This document shows positions 55,325 to 62,511 of a stretch of DNA of 64,000 nt, one piece after another (position 1 is the first letter of the stretch; each line of letters opens with the position of its first letter). Source of the DNA: Luteimonas sp. (GTDB taxonomy: Bacteria; Pseudomonadota; Gammaproteobacteria; Xanthomonadales; Xanthomonadaceae); contig JANPZU010000008.1 of the NCBI GenBank assembly GCA_024707405.1, positions 372,001 to 436,000 of the forward strand, read 5' to 3'. The notes under the pieces were generated by a model, which was given only the letters and a program-made list of their open reading frames with translations, had not been told where the DNA came from and did not search any database. A program made the position numbers and the translations under genes.

Positions 55325-56659
55325 ATGGCCAATCCCATCGTCATCGTCCACGGATGGAGCGACGACTACGCGTCGTTCCGCAAGCTGCGCGACTTCCTGT
55401 CCTCGAAGCTCGGCGTCCCCGCCACGATCCTGAAGCTCGGCGACTGGATCTCGCTTGACGACGACGTCGGCTACGCCGACATCGCACTCGCGCTCGAACG
55501 CGCCTGGCACGCGGAGAAACTCCCCACCGCGCCGCGCTCGGTGGACGTGGTGGTGCACAGCACCGGCGCGCTGGTCGTGCGCGAATGGATGACGCGCTAC
55601 CACGCACCGGACACCGTGCCGATCCATCGCTTCCTGCAACTGGCGCCGGCGAACTTCGGCTCGCACCTCGCGCACAAGGGCCGCTCGTTCATCGGCCGCG
55701 CGGTGAAGGGCTGGAAGACCGGCTTCGAAACCGGCACCCGCATCCTGCGCGGGCTGGAACTGGCTTCGCCCTACACGCGGCAACTGGCCGAGCGCGACCT
55801 GTTCGTCGCGCCCAACAAGCGCTGGTACGGCGCCGGTGGCATCCTCGCCACGGTGCTGGTCGGCAACACCGGCTACTCGGGCATCCAGGCCATCGCCAAC
55901 GAAGACGGCTCCGATGGCACCGTGCGCATCGGCACCGCCAACCTGCAGGCCTCGCTGGTGAGCGTGGTGTTCCCGCCCGGCCCGGTCGCGCCGCAGGTGC
56001 AGTTCCGCAACGCCGCCGGCAGCACCGCGTTCGCCATCGTCGACCGCGACAACCACGGCGACATCACCATGAAGAACGGCCCTTCGCGCAGCGGCCTGCG
56101 CGAGGAACTCATCCTCGGCGCACTGAAGGTGCGCGATGCCGACTTCCCCGCGACTGCGAGCGATCCGTTCCCGTGGCAGGCCACGCTCGATGCAAAGGCG
56201 GGCGCCGCCAAGGCCAGCTCCCCCGCGCGCCAGAACACCGTGGTGCACCTGACCGACGACTTCGGCGACGACGTCACCGATTTCTTCTTCGAGTTCTGGC
56301 GCAGCGCGCGCAGCGACAAGGATTTCGAGCAGCGCTTTTATCGCGACGTGATCGACAACGTCCGCGTCTACGAAGGCAACGGCGCCTGGCGTGCGCTCAA
56401 CCTCGACATCGACAAGTTCGAAACCCTGCGCAAGGATCCCAAGCTCGGATTCGAGACGTTGCTGGTCAGCGTGTTCGCTTCGCCGGCGAAGACCGGCAAG
56501 GCCAAGGTCGGCTACAGCACCGCCACCGGCATCGACATCGGCGCATGGCATGTCGAAGGCCGCGATTTCGCCAAGGCGTTCTCGCCGCACCGCACGCTGT
56601 TCGTGGACATCCGCATCCCGCGCGTCGTCGACGATGCCGTGTTCCGGTTCAAGGGTTGA
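55325..56659 (+). CDS. Alpha/beta hydrolase (lipase/PGAP1-like)
   Basis: 444 residues, no signal peptide. The N-terminal 150 residues are an alpha/beta hydrolase: PIVIVHGWSDDYASF, then the nucleophile elbow VVHSTGALVVREWM, where H-S-T-G replaces the usual G-x-S-x-G, then LAPANFGSHLA. The later 250 residues are beta-rich and unrecognised (LTDDFGDDVTDFFFEFWR). A C-terminal segment ends near FVDIRIPRVVDDAVFRF. The ATG at 55325 has CGGAGAA upstream. It is probably an esterase or lipase; the substrate is unknown. Confidence 0.83.
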   Translation: MANPIVIVHGWSDDYASFRKLRDFLSSKLGVPATILKLGDWISLDDDVGYADIALALERAWHAEKLPTAPRSVDVVVHSTGALVVREWMTRYHAPDTVPIHRFLQLAPANFGSHLAHKGRSFIGRAVKGWKTGFETGTRILRGLELASPYTRQLAERDLFVAPNKRWYGAGGILATVLVGNTGYSGIQAIANEDGSDGTVRIGTANLQASLVSVVFPPGPVAPQVQFRNAAGSTAFAIVDRDNHGDITMKNGPSRSGLREELILGALKVRDADFPATASDPFPWQATLDAKAGAAKASSPARQNTVVHLTDDFGDDVTDFFFEFWRSARSDKDFEQRFYRDVIDNVRVYEGNGAWRALNLDIDKFETLRKDPKLGFETLLVSVFASPAKTGKAKVGYSTATGIDIGAWHVEGRDFAKAFSPHRTLFVDIRIPRVVDDAVFRFKG

Positions 56660-56674
56660 GTCCGCGGCCTGCCG

Positions 56675-57262
56675 TCATTGCGGCGGCAGGTTGAACAGCG
56701 CGCGGAGATCCGGATCCGGCGCGCCCTTGAACGCCAGTGCGTTGACCTCGAGCTGCCCTGTGCGCACGTAGACCGGCGAAAACCCGGCAACGTCCAGCGC
56801 CTTCGTCAACGACGCCTTGGTGAATCCGGTCTTGTGGGCATAGAAATCCTGCCCGCTACGTTCGATCTCCGCCCCGTAGCCGTAGAGCACGTCCAGCACC
56901 GTGATCGGGCCCGCCGGCGACTGGTAGAGCACATCCTCCACGTCCAGCCCGTTGCCCACGACCGCGCGCATCAGTTCCTCCAGGTCCGGCACGCGGACAT
57001 GCGCGAACCCGCCGGGCTTGAGCACGTGCAGGAACCCGCCCAGCACCGCCTGCACGTCGTGGCGGTAATAGTGTTCGAGGTTGTGCGAGCAATAGACCGC
57101 GTCGAACATGCCCGCATCCAGCGTGGCAAGCTGTCGCGCATCCAGCACGATGTCCGGCTTGCCGGCCGGATCGATGTCGAGCAGCATCTGTTCGTACCCG
57201 GCATACAGGGATGGCAACGCGATCGCCTTGTTCCCGCCACCCACGTTCAAGAGCTTCTTCAT
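56675..57262 (-). CDS. SAM-dependent methyltransferase (methyltransf_11-like)
   Basis: 195 residues from the ATG at 57262 (AGGGA upstream). Motif I is degenerate at the extreme N-terminus (LLNVGGGNKAIALP), followed by LLDIDPAGKPDIVLDA, then FDAVYCSHNLEHYYRHDVQA, GGFLHVLKPGGFAHVRVPDL. The order and spacing fit small-molecule or O-antigen-type methyltransferases. It is convergent with the alpha/beta hydrolase, 15 bp apart. The substrate is unknown. Confidence 0.82.
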   Translation of the reverse strand: MKKLLNVGGGNKAIALPSLYAGYEQMLLDIDPAGKPDIVLDARQLATLDAGMFDAVYCSHNLEHYYRHDVQAVLGGFLHVLKPGGFAHVRVPDLEELMRAVVGNGLDVEDVLYQSPAGPITVLDVLYGYGAEIERSGQDFYAHKTGFTKASLTKALDVAGFSPVYVRTGQLEVNALAFKGAPDPDLRALFNLPPQ

Positions 57263-57565
57263 CACGATCCCTGGTGCCGACATCGCTCGACTCGAGCGCG
57301 GGCATCATACCGGGACTGGCTTGTGAGCCACGGATCACTCCGTTTGCGTCCAGAACGTGGCCCGGGCTGCGGCAGCAATGCGAACCCTGCTGCATGGCGC
57401 TGCCTGCATGCGACGTGCGCGACACACACGATGTCGCGCCGATGGCCGCTTCGACACCGCGGCGCGACAAGCGGCAAGACATCCACCGGACTTGCGCACG
57501 GTCACGCGCACCACGCCACACCGGCCGTGCTAGCGTCGGCGTTTCGTCTCGCCATCCCGGTTTCG
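57263..57565. other. Intergenic region without a visible gene
   Basis: About 300 bp between divergent genes. I see no credible reading frame, hairpin terminator or RNA motif. It must carry the promoters of the methyltransferase and the SMP-30 genes. Confidence 0.5.
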
Positions 57566-58465
57566 ATGCGTCCACCCGCCTGCGGCCTCGCCGCCTTCAT
57601 CGCCCTCTGCAGCGCAAGCTGTTTCGCCGCTTCACCATGGGTCGCGCGCGACCATGTCGACGACGGCACGTTCACCGCCGGAATCGAAGGCCCGGCCACC
57701 GGGCCTGACGGCGCGCTGTATGCCGTCAACTTCGCGCGCGAAGGCACCATCGGCCGTGTGCAGCACGATCCGGATGGCGCACGCGCCGAACTGTTCGTCG
57801 CCCTGCCTGAAGGCAGCATCGGCAACGGCATCCGCTTCGACCACGAAGGCCGCATGTACGTGGCCGACTACATCGGCCACAACATCCTGCGCATCGACCC
57901 GCGCGACCGTGCCATCGGAGTGTTCGCGCACGAACCACGCATGCACCAGCCCAACGACCTCGCCATCGCGCCCGACGGCACGCTCTACGCCAGCGATCCA
58001 GACTGGCGCACCGACAGCGGACAGCTCTGGCGCATCGACCGCGACGGCAACACGCACCTGCTGGAATCGGGCATGGGCACGACCAACGGCATCGAGGTCT
58101 CGCCCGATGGTCGCACGCTGTACGTCAACGAAAGCGTGCAGCGGCGGATCTGGGCCTACGACCTGGTCGATGGCGGCAATGTCGCCAACAAACGCCTGCT
58201 GGTCGCATTCGACGACCACGGCCTGGACGGCATGCGTGCCGATGCACGCGGCAACCTGCATGTCGCACGCCATGGCGCCGGCACCGTCGCGGTCGTCTCA
58301 CCCGACGGCACGCTGCTGCATGAAGTCCGGCTCAAGGGACGCAAGCCGACCAATGTTGCCTTCGGCGGCATCGATGGACGCGACGTGTTCGTGACCCTGC
58401 AGGATCGCGGCGCGATCGAGGCCTATCGCAGCGAACATCCGGGACGCGAACACCGCGCCCCGTGA
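57566..58465 (+). CDS. SMP-30/gluconolactonase-like beta-propeller, exported
   Basis: 299 residues with a signal peptide (LAAFIALCSASCFAA). The body is a six-bladed SMP-30/LRE propeller: GIEGPATGPDGALYAVNF, then GNGIRFDHEGRMYVADY, QPNDLAIAPDGTLYASDPDW, TNGIEVSPDGRTLYVNES. Asn and Asp in the NDLA and TNGIE positions are the metal ligands of gluconolactonases, so a lactonase or related hydrolase acting in the periplasm is likely. The true substrate is unknown. Confidence 0.88.
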   Translation: MRPPACGLAAFIALCSASCFAASPWVARDHVDDGTFTAGIEGPATGPDGALYAVNFAREGTIGRVQHDPDGARAELFVALPEGSIGNGIRFDHEGRMYVADYIGHNILRIDPRDRAIGVFAHEPRMHQPNDLAIAPDGTLYASDPDWRTDSGQLWRIDRDGNTHLLESGMGTTNGIEVSPDGRTLYVNESVQRRIWAYDLVDGGNVANKRLLVAFDDHGLDGMRADARGNLHVARHGAGTVAVVSPDGTLLHEVRLKGRKPTNVAFGGIDGRDVFVTLQDRGAIEAYRSEHPGREHRAP

Positions 58466-58475
58466 CGCGGCCTAG

Positions 58476-58709
58476 TCAGCGCACCTTCTTCCAGTTGCGA
58501 TCCGCCGACAGCTTCTCCAGCGTGTCCTTGCTGGCGAAGTGGCGGATATGACCACAATCCCGGCACACCACCGCCGTCATCCTCGGCACCGCGTACCACT
58601 TGCTGCCACCCGGCAACAGATCCGGACCATAGGTGCCTCGCGCCGCGATGTTGTCATGTACCAGCAGGTCGGTGCTCCTGCACTCGGGGCAGGGATTGTG
58701 TCGTGCCAT
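58476..58709 (-). CDS. Small zinc-ribbon protein
   Basis: 77 residues from the ATG at 58709 (GAGG upstream). Two CxxC knuckles, CPEC near residue 7 and CRDC near residue 49, frame a zinc-ribbon fold, with HFASKDTLEKLSADRNWKKV as the C-terminal helix. Such proteins bind nucleic acid or act as structural adaptors. No function is assigned. It is convergent with the SMP-30 gene. Confidence 0.78.
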   Translation of the reverse strand: MARHNPCPECRSTDLLVHDNIAARGTYGPDLLPGGSKWYAVPRMTAVVCRDCGHIRHFASKDTLEKLSADRNWKKVR

Positions 58710-58871
58710 GGGCGTCCTCGATTTCCATGTGCCGGTCACGCGACATTGGTGTGCCAGCGTTCGATATGCAAGACGCCAGGCCGATCTCCGATGTGACCTG
58801 CCGCGTTGGCCGGAAATGCATGGCGACTTCCACCGCTTCGTGATGCGTTGCCCTGCCTGACAACAACAGAA

Positions 58872-59561
58872 TCAAGCCCTGCCAGCAAGCATCGATTTGG
58901 ATGGCTCGTCGATTGCGGGTCGACGAAGCAAAACGAGTCCGATCCAGACAAACCAGATGATCTGGCCCAGCCCGAACAACGTCCCGAGATCCCGCAGCGG
59001 AGGTGCGATCGTCAGGATCCCGGCAACGCCGACCAATGCCCCCAGATAGCCCAACGTCTTCGCAAATGCAGCGTGCCGGAGCGTCGCGATGCTGACCAGG
59101 AGCATCCATGCACCGCCCACGATCTCCACGCCACCCCCAAGGCCGAGTTGCACGGCGCCGACAGCAAGCCATAGCGACTCGGCCTGCCCCGGACTCTTGT
59201 CGTTGAGTGCCGACACGCTTTCGATGCCCACGCTTGCAACCATGCCGCTCGCGATCACGAGCCCCGCCCAGATGAGGCCGAACGCAGTGGCAACCTGCAT
59301 CATTCCGGGCTGGTTTTCCTTGAGCCTTTCATGAAGCGCCGAGGCCGAAACCACCAGGGCAATGCCGAAGACCACATAGATGAAAAGCATCCAGGCCTGG
59401 AATGCGTGCTTTCTTTCCAGTACGAATTCGAGCTTTTGCGCGGCAGTCCAACTCTCCGTATCCCCGGGATTCAGCAACGTGGCAAGGACAACGAATCCCA
59501 CGATGTACGCCAGCGCCTGAAGAAATGCGGCAAAGCCCCCGGCCTTCTGCAAGCAGATCAT
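58872..59561 (-). CDS. Six-pass membrane protein, DUF4386-like
   Basis: 229 residues with about six hydrophobic segments (near 8-30, 57-77, 90-112, 128-152, 160-180, 196-216). The N-terminus AFLQALAYIVGFVVLATLL resembles the start of DUF4386-type proteins, but I am not certain of the family. Base composition is lower in G/C than the flanking core genes, and it adjoins integron-type cassettes in the same orientation, so it may itself be acquired. Confidence 0.72.
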   Translation of the reverse strand: MICLQKAGGFAAFLQALAYIVGFVVLATLLNPGDTESWTAAQKLEFVLERKHAFQAWMLFIYVVFGIALVVSASALHERLKENQPGMMQVATAFGLIWAGLVIASGMVASVGIESVSALNDKSPGQAESLWLAVGAVQLGLGGGVEIVGGAWMLLVSIATLRHAAFAKTLGYLGALVGVAGILTIAPPLRDLGTLFGLGQIIWFVWIGLVLLRRPAIDEPSKSMLAGRA

Positions 59562-59754
59562 TGCTTCGTTTTCCCGTTGTCCCCGACAAAGGAAATTAAA
59601 TGCCGTGCATCAGGGCTTCCGAGCGTGCCATTGGTCAGGATGGCGCAAGACAGGTAAGCATTTCGAATAATCGCGCATGAGATCCGGAATCTTGTGCTCT
59701 ATTGCTAGCGCAGAATCTTCCGTGTCGAAACGTGGCATCCGCTTGAATGAATTG
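59562..59754. other. AT-richer spacer with a cassette fragment
   Basis: 193 bp. On the minus strand a short frame follows the truncated attC-like site (MPRFDTEDSALAIEHKIPDL and about 22 more residues, stop near 59610). It looks like the broken end of a gene or cassette rather than a complete gene. Confidence 0.4.
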
Positions 59755-59760
59755 TCAGGT
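59731..59760 (-). other. Truncated attC-like site
   Basis: On the minus strand the sequence starts ACCTGACAATTCATTCAAGC and goes on to GGATGCCA. By hand alignment it matches the left half of the intact site at 60076-60133 at 21 of 28 positions. It directly follows the stop of the gene at 59755. The right half with a GTTRRRY core is missing, so it should not recombine. Confidence 0.55.
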
Positions 59761-60072
59761 CTCATGCTGTGGCTCTGCGCGACGGTACGCCACGTGCACC
59801 AAAGGTGACAGCGTTGACGGCGCGGGGATGGAAACATGCTGCTCATCCAGGCGCCATGAACCCGGGAAGTCAGCAATGACTTCCGTAGCGACGCTTGAAC
59901 TGCTCTCCCTGACCTTGTCCGATGGATGGCCGTCGTACTCGAATCGGATATGGACGACCTGTCCGGCAGCATCCGCCTGAATCGAGGCTTGCCGCAGTTG
60001 CGAGTGAACTTCACCCAGCAGGGCACGCTGAAGCGAGAGAAGCAGGGCTTGAGGCGTAACGGTCTCGATCAT
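59755..60072 (-). CDS. Cassette-encoded protein of unknown function
   Basis: 105 residues starting at an ATG only three bases inside the cassette boundary, so there is no room for a normal ribosome site. The product is soluble (VTPQALLLSLQRALLGEVHS, then VVHIRFEYDGHPSDKVRESS, then HVAYRRAEPQHET). Proteins like this recur in integron cassettes, as I remember them, but no function is known. The stop overlaps the truncated attC-like site. Base composition is lower in G/C than the core genome. Confidence 0.72.
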   Translation of the reverse strand: MIETVTPQALLLSLQRALLGEVHSQLRQASIQADAAGQVVHIRFEYDGHPSDKVRESSSSVATEVIADFPGSWRLDEQHVSIPAPSTLSPLVHVAYRRAEPQHET

Positions 60073-60075
60073 GGT

Positions 60076-60133
60076 GTCCAACGCCTGAGTTAAGCCGCCG
60101 CCAAGTGGCGTCGGCTTGAAAGAACGGTTAGGC
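60076..60133 (-). other. Integron attC recombination site (59-base element)
   Basis: 58 bp on the minus strand, from R'' GCCTAAC to the core GTTGGAC (matching GTTRRRY). Between them, inner arms TTCAAGCCGACGCCA and TGGCGGCGGCTTAA fold into an imperfect stem with a small loop. It begins seven bases after the stop of the gene at 60141 and ends three bases before the ATG of the next gene. That is the exact layout of a cassette junction. Confidence 0.82.
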
Positions 60134-60140
60134 CCGCTCA

Positions 60141-60665
60141 CTAATTGGATACAGGATCTCTTTGCGACCATATCACCGAGATGATCCTCCAGCCGTCATC
60201 TGTGCGAACCAAGTGCCACATTTCGCGGCCCCAGTGCGCCTCTTTCCCGCTTCTCAGAATGGAATAGTCAAAATTCACGGAAGCGATCTCGCCATCCGTG
60301 TCTATAACTATGTCCCGAAATACTTCCTCGATCGGTTCTGCCGCCTCGGCGATCCCATCGATCATGGTCAAGTAATTGTTTTCTGGCCACCAAACCACTC
60401 TGCGTGCTTCGGGTATGGATTTCTTGAGCCGAGCAACCCGCGCATCGTCGTCTACGAACTGCCAAGTCACATGTGCCGGGTTGTCAGAATGAAAGAGGTT
60501 GACGAAGGCCGCCTTGTCTTTGTTGATGATCGATGTGCGGAATGCTTCCACAACATCACGGATTGCCGCTATGTCTTCGGGATCGTTATGAGCAGCGAAT
60601 GCGGGATGCAGGCTGACTGACAGCGAGAGGAGAACAATGAGGGCGAGCTTCTTCAGAGGTGCCAT
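60141..60665 (-). CDS. Cassette-encoded exported NTF2/SnoaL-like protein
   Basis: 174 residues with a signal peptide (LALIVLLSLSVSLHPAFA). The mature part is one NTF2-like domain: IRDVVEAFRTSIINKDKAAF, then FHSDNPAHVTWQFVDDD, then VNFDYSILRSGKEAHWGREM and WRIISVIWSQRDPVSN. Base composition is distinctly AT-richer (28 of 60 G/C at 60361-60420 by hand count). The stop TAG is followed seven bases on by an attC site, so this is a gene cassette. The ATG at 60665 has GGAGAAG upstream, and a GTTGAAT core-like motif about 20 bp before it could be the cassette's left edge. Confidence 0.82.
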   Translation of the reverse strand: MAPLKKLALIVLLSLSVSLHPAFAAHNDPEDIAAIRDVVEAFRTSIINKDKAAFVNLFHSDNPAHVTWQFVDDDARVARLKKSIPEARRVVWWPENNYLTMIDGIAEAAEPIEEVFRDIVIDTDGEIASVNFDYSILRSGKEAHWGREMWHLVRTDDGWRIISVIWSQRDPVSN

Positions 60666-60762
60666 GCAGCTTCTCCGGTGATTCAACTTGTTCTTGTTGC
60701 CAGACTTCGCAGATTGATGCTCCGTAGCCAGCGTTATCGCGCCATTCCCGTCGGTTCGCAAC

Positions 60763-61239
60763 TCACGTGGTCGGCATCGGCAGTCCCTTGAACGCCTTGA
60801 CGGTGCGCAGGACGAAGCTTGAGTTGACGTCGGCCACGCCGGCCTGTGCCAGCAGGTTGTCGAGCAGGAAACGCGAGAAGTGTTCGAGGTCGCGCACGAC
60901 GACCTGCAGCAGGTAATCCATGTCGCCGGCGAGGGCATGGCAGGTGACGATTTCATCCCACGCTTCGACGCAGGCGGCAAAGGCAGAAATGGCAGGGGCG
61001 TCGTGCTGCTTGAGCTGGACGCGCACGAAGGCATGCAGGCCTAGCCCGAGGCGTTCGGGATCCACTTCGGCGCGGTAGCCCGCGATCACGCCCTCACGCT
61101 CCAGCCGCTGCACACGGCGCAGACAGGCCGACGCCGACAGGTGCACGCGCTCGGCCAGTTCGGCATTGGTCTGGCGGCCGGCACGCTGCAGCTCGGCCAG
61201 CAGCAGCAGGTCGGTGCGGTCGAGGTCGACGGCGGGCAT
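60763..61239 (-). CDS. Lrp/AsnC family transcriptional regulator
   Basis: 158 residues. A helix-turn-helix domain (LDRTDLLLLAELQRAGRQTN, then VHLSASACLRRVQRLEREGV) is followed by a RAM ligand-binding domain (VRVQLKQHDAPAI, then VTCHALAGDMDYLLQVVVRD). It is divergent from phhA with about 170 bp between, so it very likely controls phenylalanine hydroxylase and the aminotransferase in response to an amino acid, as PhhR or Lrp-type regulators do elsewhere. Confidence 0.93.
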   Translation of the reverse strand: MPAVDLDRTDLLLLAELQRAGRQTNAELAERVHLSASACLRRVQRLEREGVIAGYRAEVDPERLGLGLHAFVRVQLKQHDAPAISAFAACVEAWDEIVTCHALAGDMDYLLQVVVRDLEHFSRFLLDNLLAQAGVADVNSSFVLRTVKAFKGLPMPTT

Positions 61240-61260
61240 TTTCTGCTCGATTTTCTTGTA

Positions 61261-61317
61261 TGACGCACGAATCTTGCGCTTGTTTCGTCATTTCCCGCAA
61301 CCTTGCAAGCTTGTTGC
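61261..61317. promoter_or_regulatory. Candidate Lrp-type operators upstream of phhA
   Basis: Two dyads lie side by side: TGACG (61261-61265) with CGTCA (61286-61290), and GCAAC (61297-61301) with GTTGC (61313-61317) around the palindrome CTTGCAAG. They sit between lrp and phhA. Assignment is from symmetry and location only. Confidence 0.4.
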
Positions 61318-61345
61318 GCGGTTTGGCGGATATTCTCCGTCGAAT

Positions 61346-61390
61346 GCCCTCACCCCGGCCCTCTCCCGCATGCGGGAGAGGGAGCAAGGC
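61346..61390. repeat. Palindromic repeat upstream of phhA
   Basis: A 45-bp element with a perfect 24-bp palindrome (61359-61370 with 61371-61382) and the leader GCCCTCACCCC. It is the same family as the copy inside recD at 22727-22771. It lies just before the phhA ribosome site, so a hairpin here could affect phhA expression. Confidence 0.75.
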
Positions 61391-61408
61391 AAGAATCGGA
61401 GAAACGCC

Positions 61409-62311
61409 ATGTCCGCACAGCCGCAAAACGCCCCGCGCCGCGTCGAGAACCTGCACACCGACAAGGGCAAGGTGCCTGTGTACGCCACCGGCATCGTCGA
61501 ACAGCCTTGGGACAGCTACAGCGCGGACGACCACGCCACTTGGGCGACGCTGTTCGCGCGCCAGCGCAAGCTGCTGGTCGGCCGTGCCTGCGACGAGTTC
61601 CTGCAGGCGCAGGATGCAATGGGCATGGCGCCCGACCGCATCCCGAAGTTCACCGAACTCAACGAAGCCCTCGGCGACGCCACCGGCTGGCAATTGATCG
61701 GCGTGGAAGGCCTGCTGCCGGAACTCGATTTCTTCGACCACCTCGCCAACCGCCGCTTCCCGGTGACGTGGTGGATCCGGCGGCCCGACCAGATCGACTA
61801 CATCGAAGAACCGGACATGTTCCACGACCTGTTCGGACACGTGCCGCTGTTGATGATCCCGGTCTTCGCCGACTACATGGAGGCCTACGGCAAGGGCGGG
61901 GTGAAGGCGCACGGCATCGGCCCGGAAGCGCTGCAGAACCTGACGCGGCTGTACTGGTACACGGTGGAGTTCGGCCTGATGCGCCAGCACGACGGGTTGC
62001 GCATCTACGGCGCAGGCATCGTCTCGTCGACGGGCGAAAGCATCCATTGTCTCGAAAGCGCCGCGCCCAACCGCATCGGCTTCGATGCCGAACGCATCAT
62101 GCGCACGCGCTATCGCATCGATACCTACCAGAAGACCTACTTCGTGATCGACAGCTTCCAGCAACTGATGGATGCGACCGCGCCGGACTTCACGCCGATC
62201 TATGCGCGACTGGCGACACAGGAGTCGATTCCCGCAGGCACCGTGCTCGACACCGACACGGTGTTCCAGCGCGGCACGGGCGAAGGCTGGGAAAGCGGCG
62301 GCGACGTGTAG
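61409..62311 (+). CDS. phhA: Phenylalanine 4-monooxygenase PhhA
   Basis: 300 residues, the bacterial single-domain length. Iron ligands are His139 and His144 in HDLFGHVPLL and Glu187 in WYTVEFGL, matching the 2-His-1-Glu site of pterin-dependent hydroxylases. It converts phenylalanine to tyrosine with tetrahydrobiopterin and O2 in the cytoplasm. The ATG at 61409 has CGGAGAA upstream. The Lrp regulator is divergent and an aromatic aminotransferase follows, giving a phenylalanine to 4-hydroxyphenylpyruvate module. No phhB (pterin dehydratase) is in the window. Confidence 0.96.
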   Translation: MSAQPQNAPRRVENLHTDKGKVPVYATGIVEQPWDSYSADDHATWATLFARQRKLLVGRACDEFLQAQDAMGMAPDRIPKFTELNEALGDATGWQLIGVEGLLPELDFFDHLANRRFPVTWWIRRPDQIDYIEEPDMFHDLFGHVPLLMIPVFADYMEAYGKGGVKAHGIGPEALQNLTRLYWYTVEFGLMRQHDGLRIYGAGIVSSTGESIHCLESAAPNRIGFDAERIMRTRYRIDTYQKTYFVIDSFQQLMDATAPDFTPIYARLATQESIPAGTVLDTDTVFQRGTGEGWESGGDV

Positions 62312-62318
62312 GACGGCC

Positions 62319-62383
62319 GTAGAGCGGAGCTTGCTCCGCTTGGACGCCTTGCCGGCAATGCAGCGGAGCAAGCTCCGCTCTAC
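62319..62383. repeat. Inverted repeat between phhA and the aminotransferase
   Basis: Two perfectly complementary 22-bp arms (62319-62340 and 62362-62383, GTAGAGCGGAGCTTGCTCCG type) are separated by 21 bp. Each arm is itself partly palindromic. Elements with TAGAGCGGAGC arms are common in intergenic regions of this family. It could terminate or attenuate transcription before the aminotransferase gene. Confidence 0.72.
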
Positions 62384-62511
62384 GGGCATGCGCGTCGGCA
62401 TTGCCGTTGCGCTTGCAACCACGCGCGGACATGGGTCGCACTGGCGGTTAAAATCGCCGGGTTTGCCGCGCGCCGGCAACACCTCCCCTCCTGCTTCGGA
62501 CGACTGCCGCC

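Noticed and set aside
53570-56590. 1006-codon open frame on the minus strand opposite the M28 peptidase and the hydrolase
   Set aside because: It crosses two real genes and their spacer, has no recognisable domain, and its composition is typical of antisense frames.
58851-58880. GCCTGACAACAACAGAATCA resembling the left end of an attC site on the plus strand
   Set aside because: It points against the other cassettes and has no matching core or paired arm, so the similarity is probably chance.
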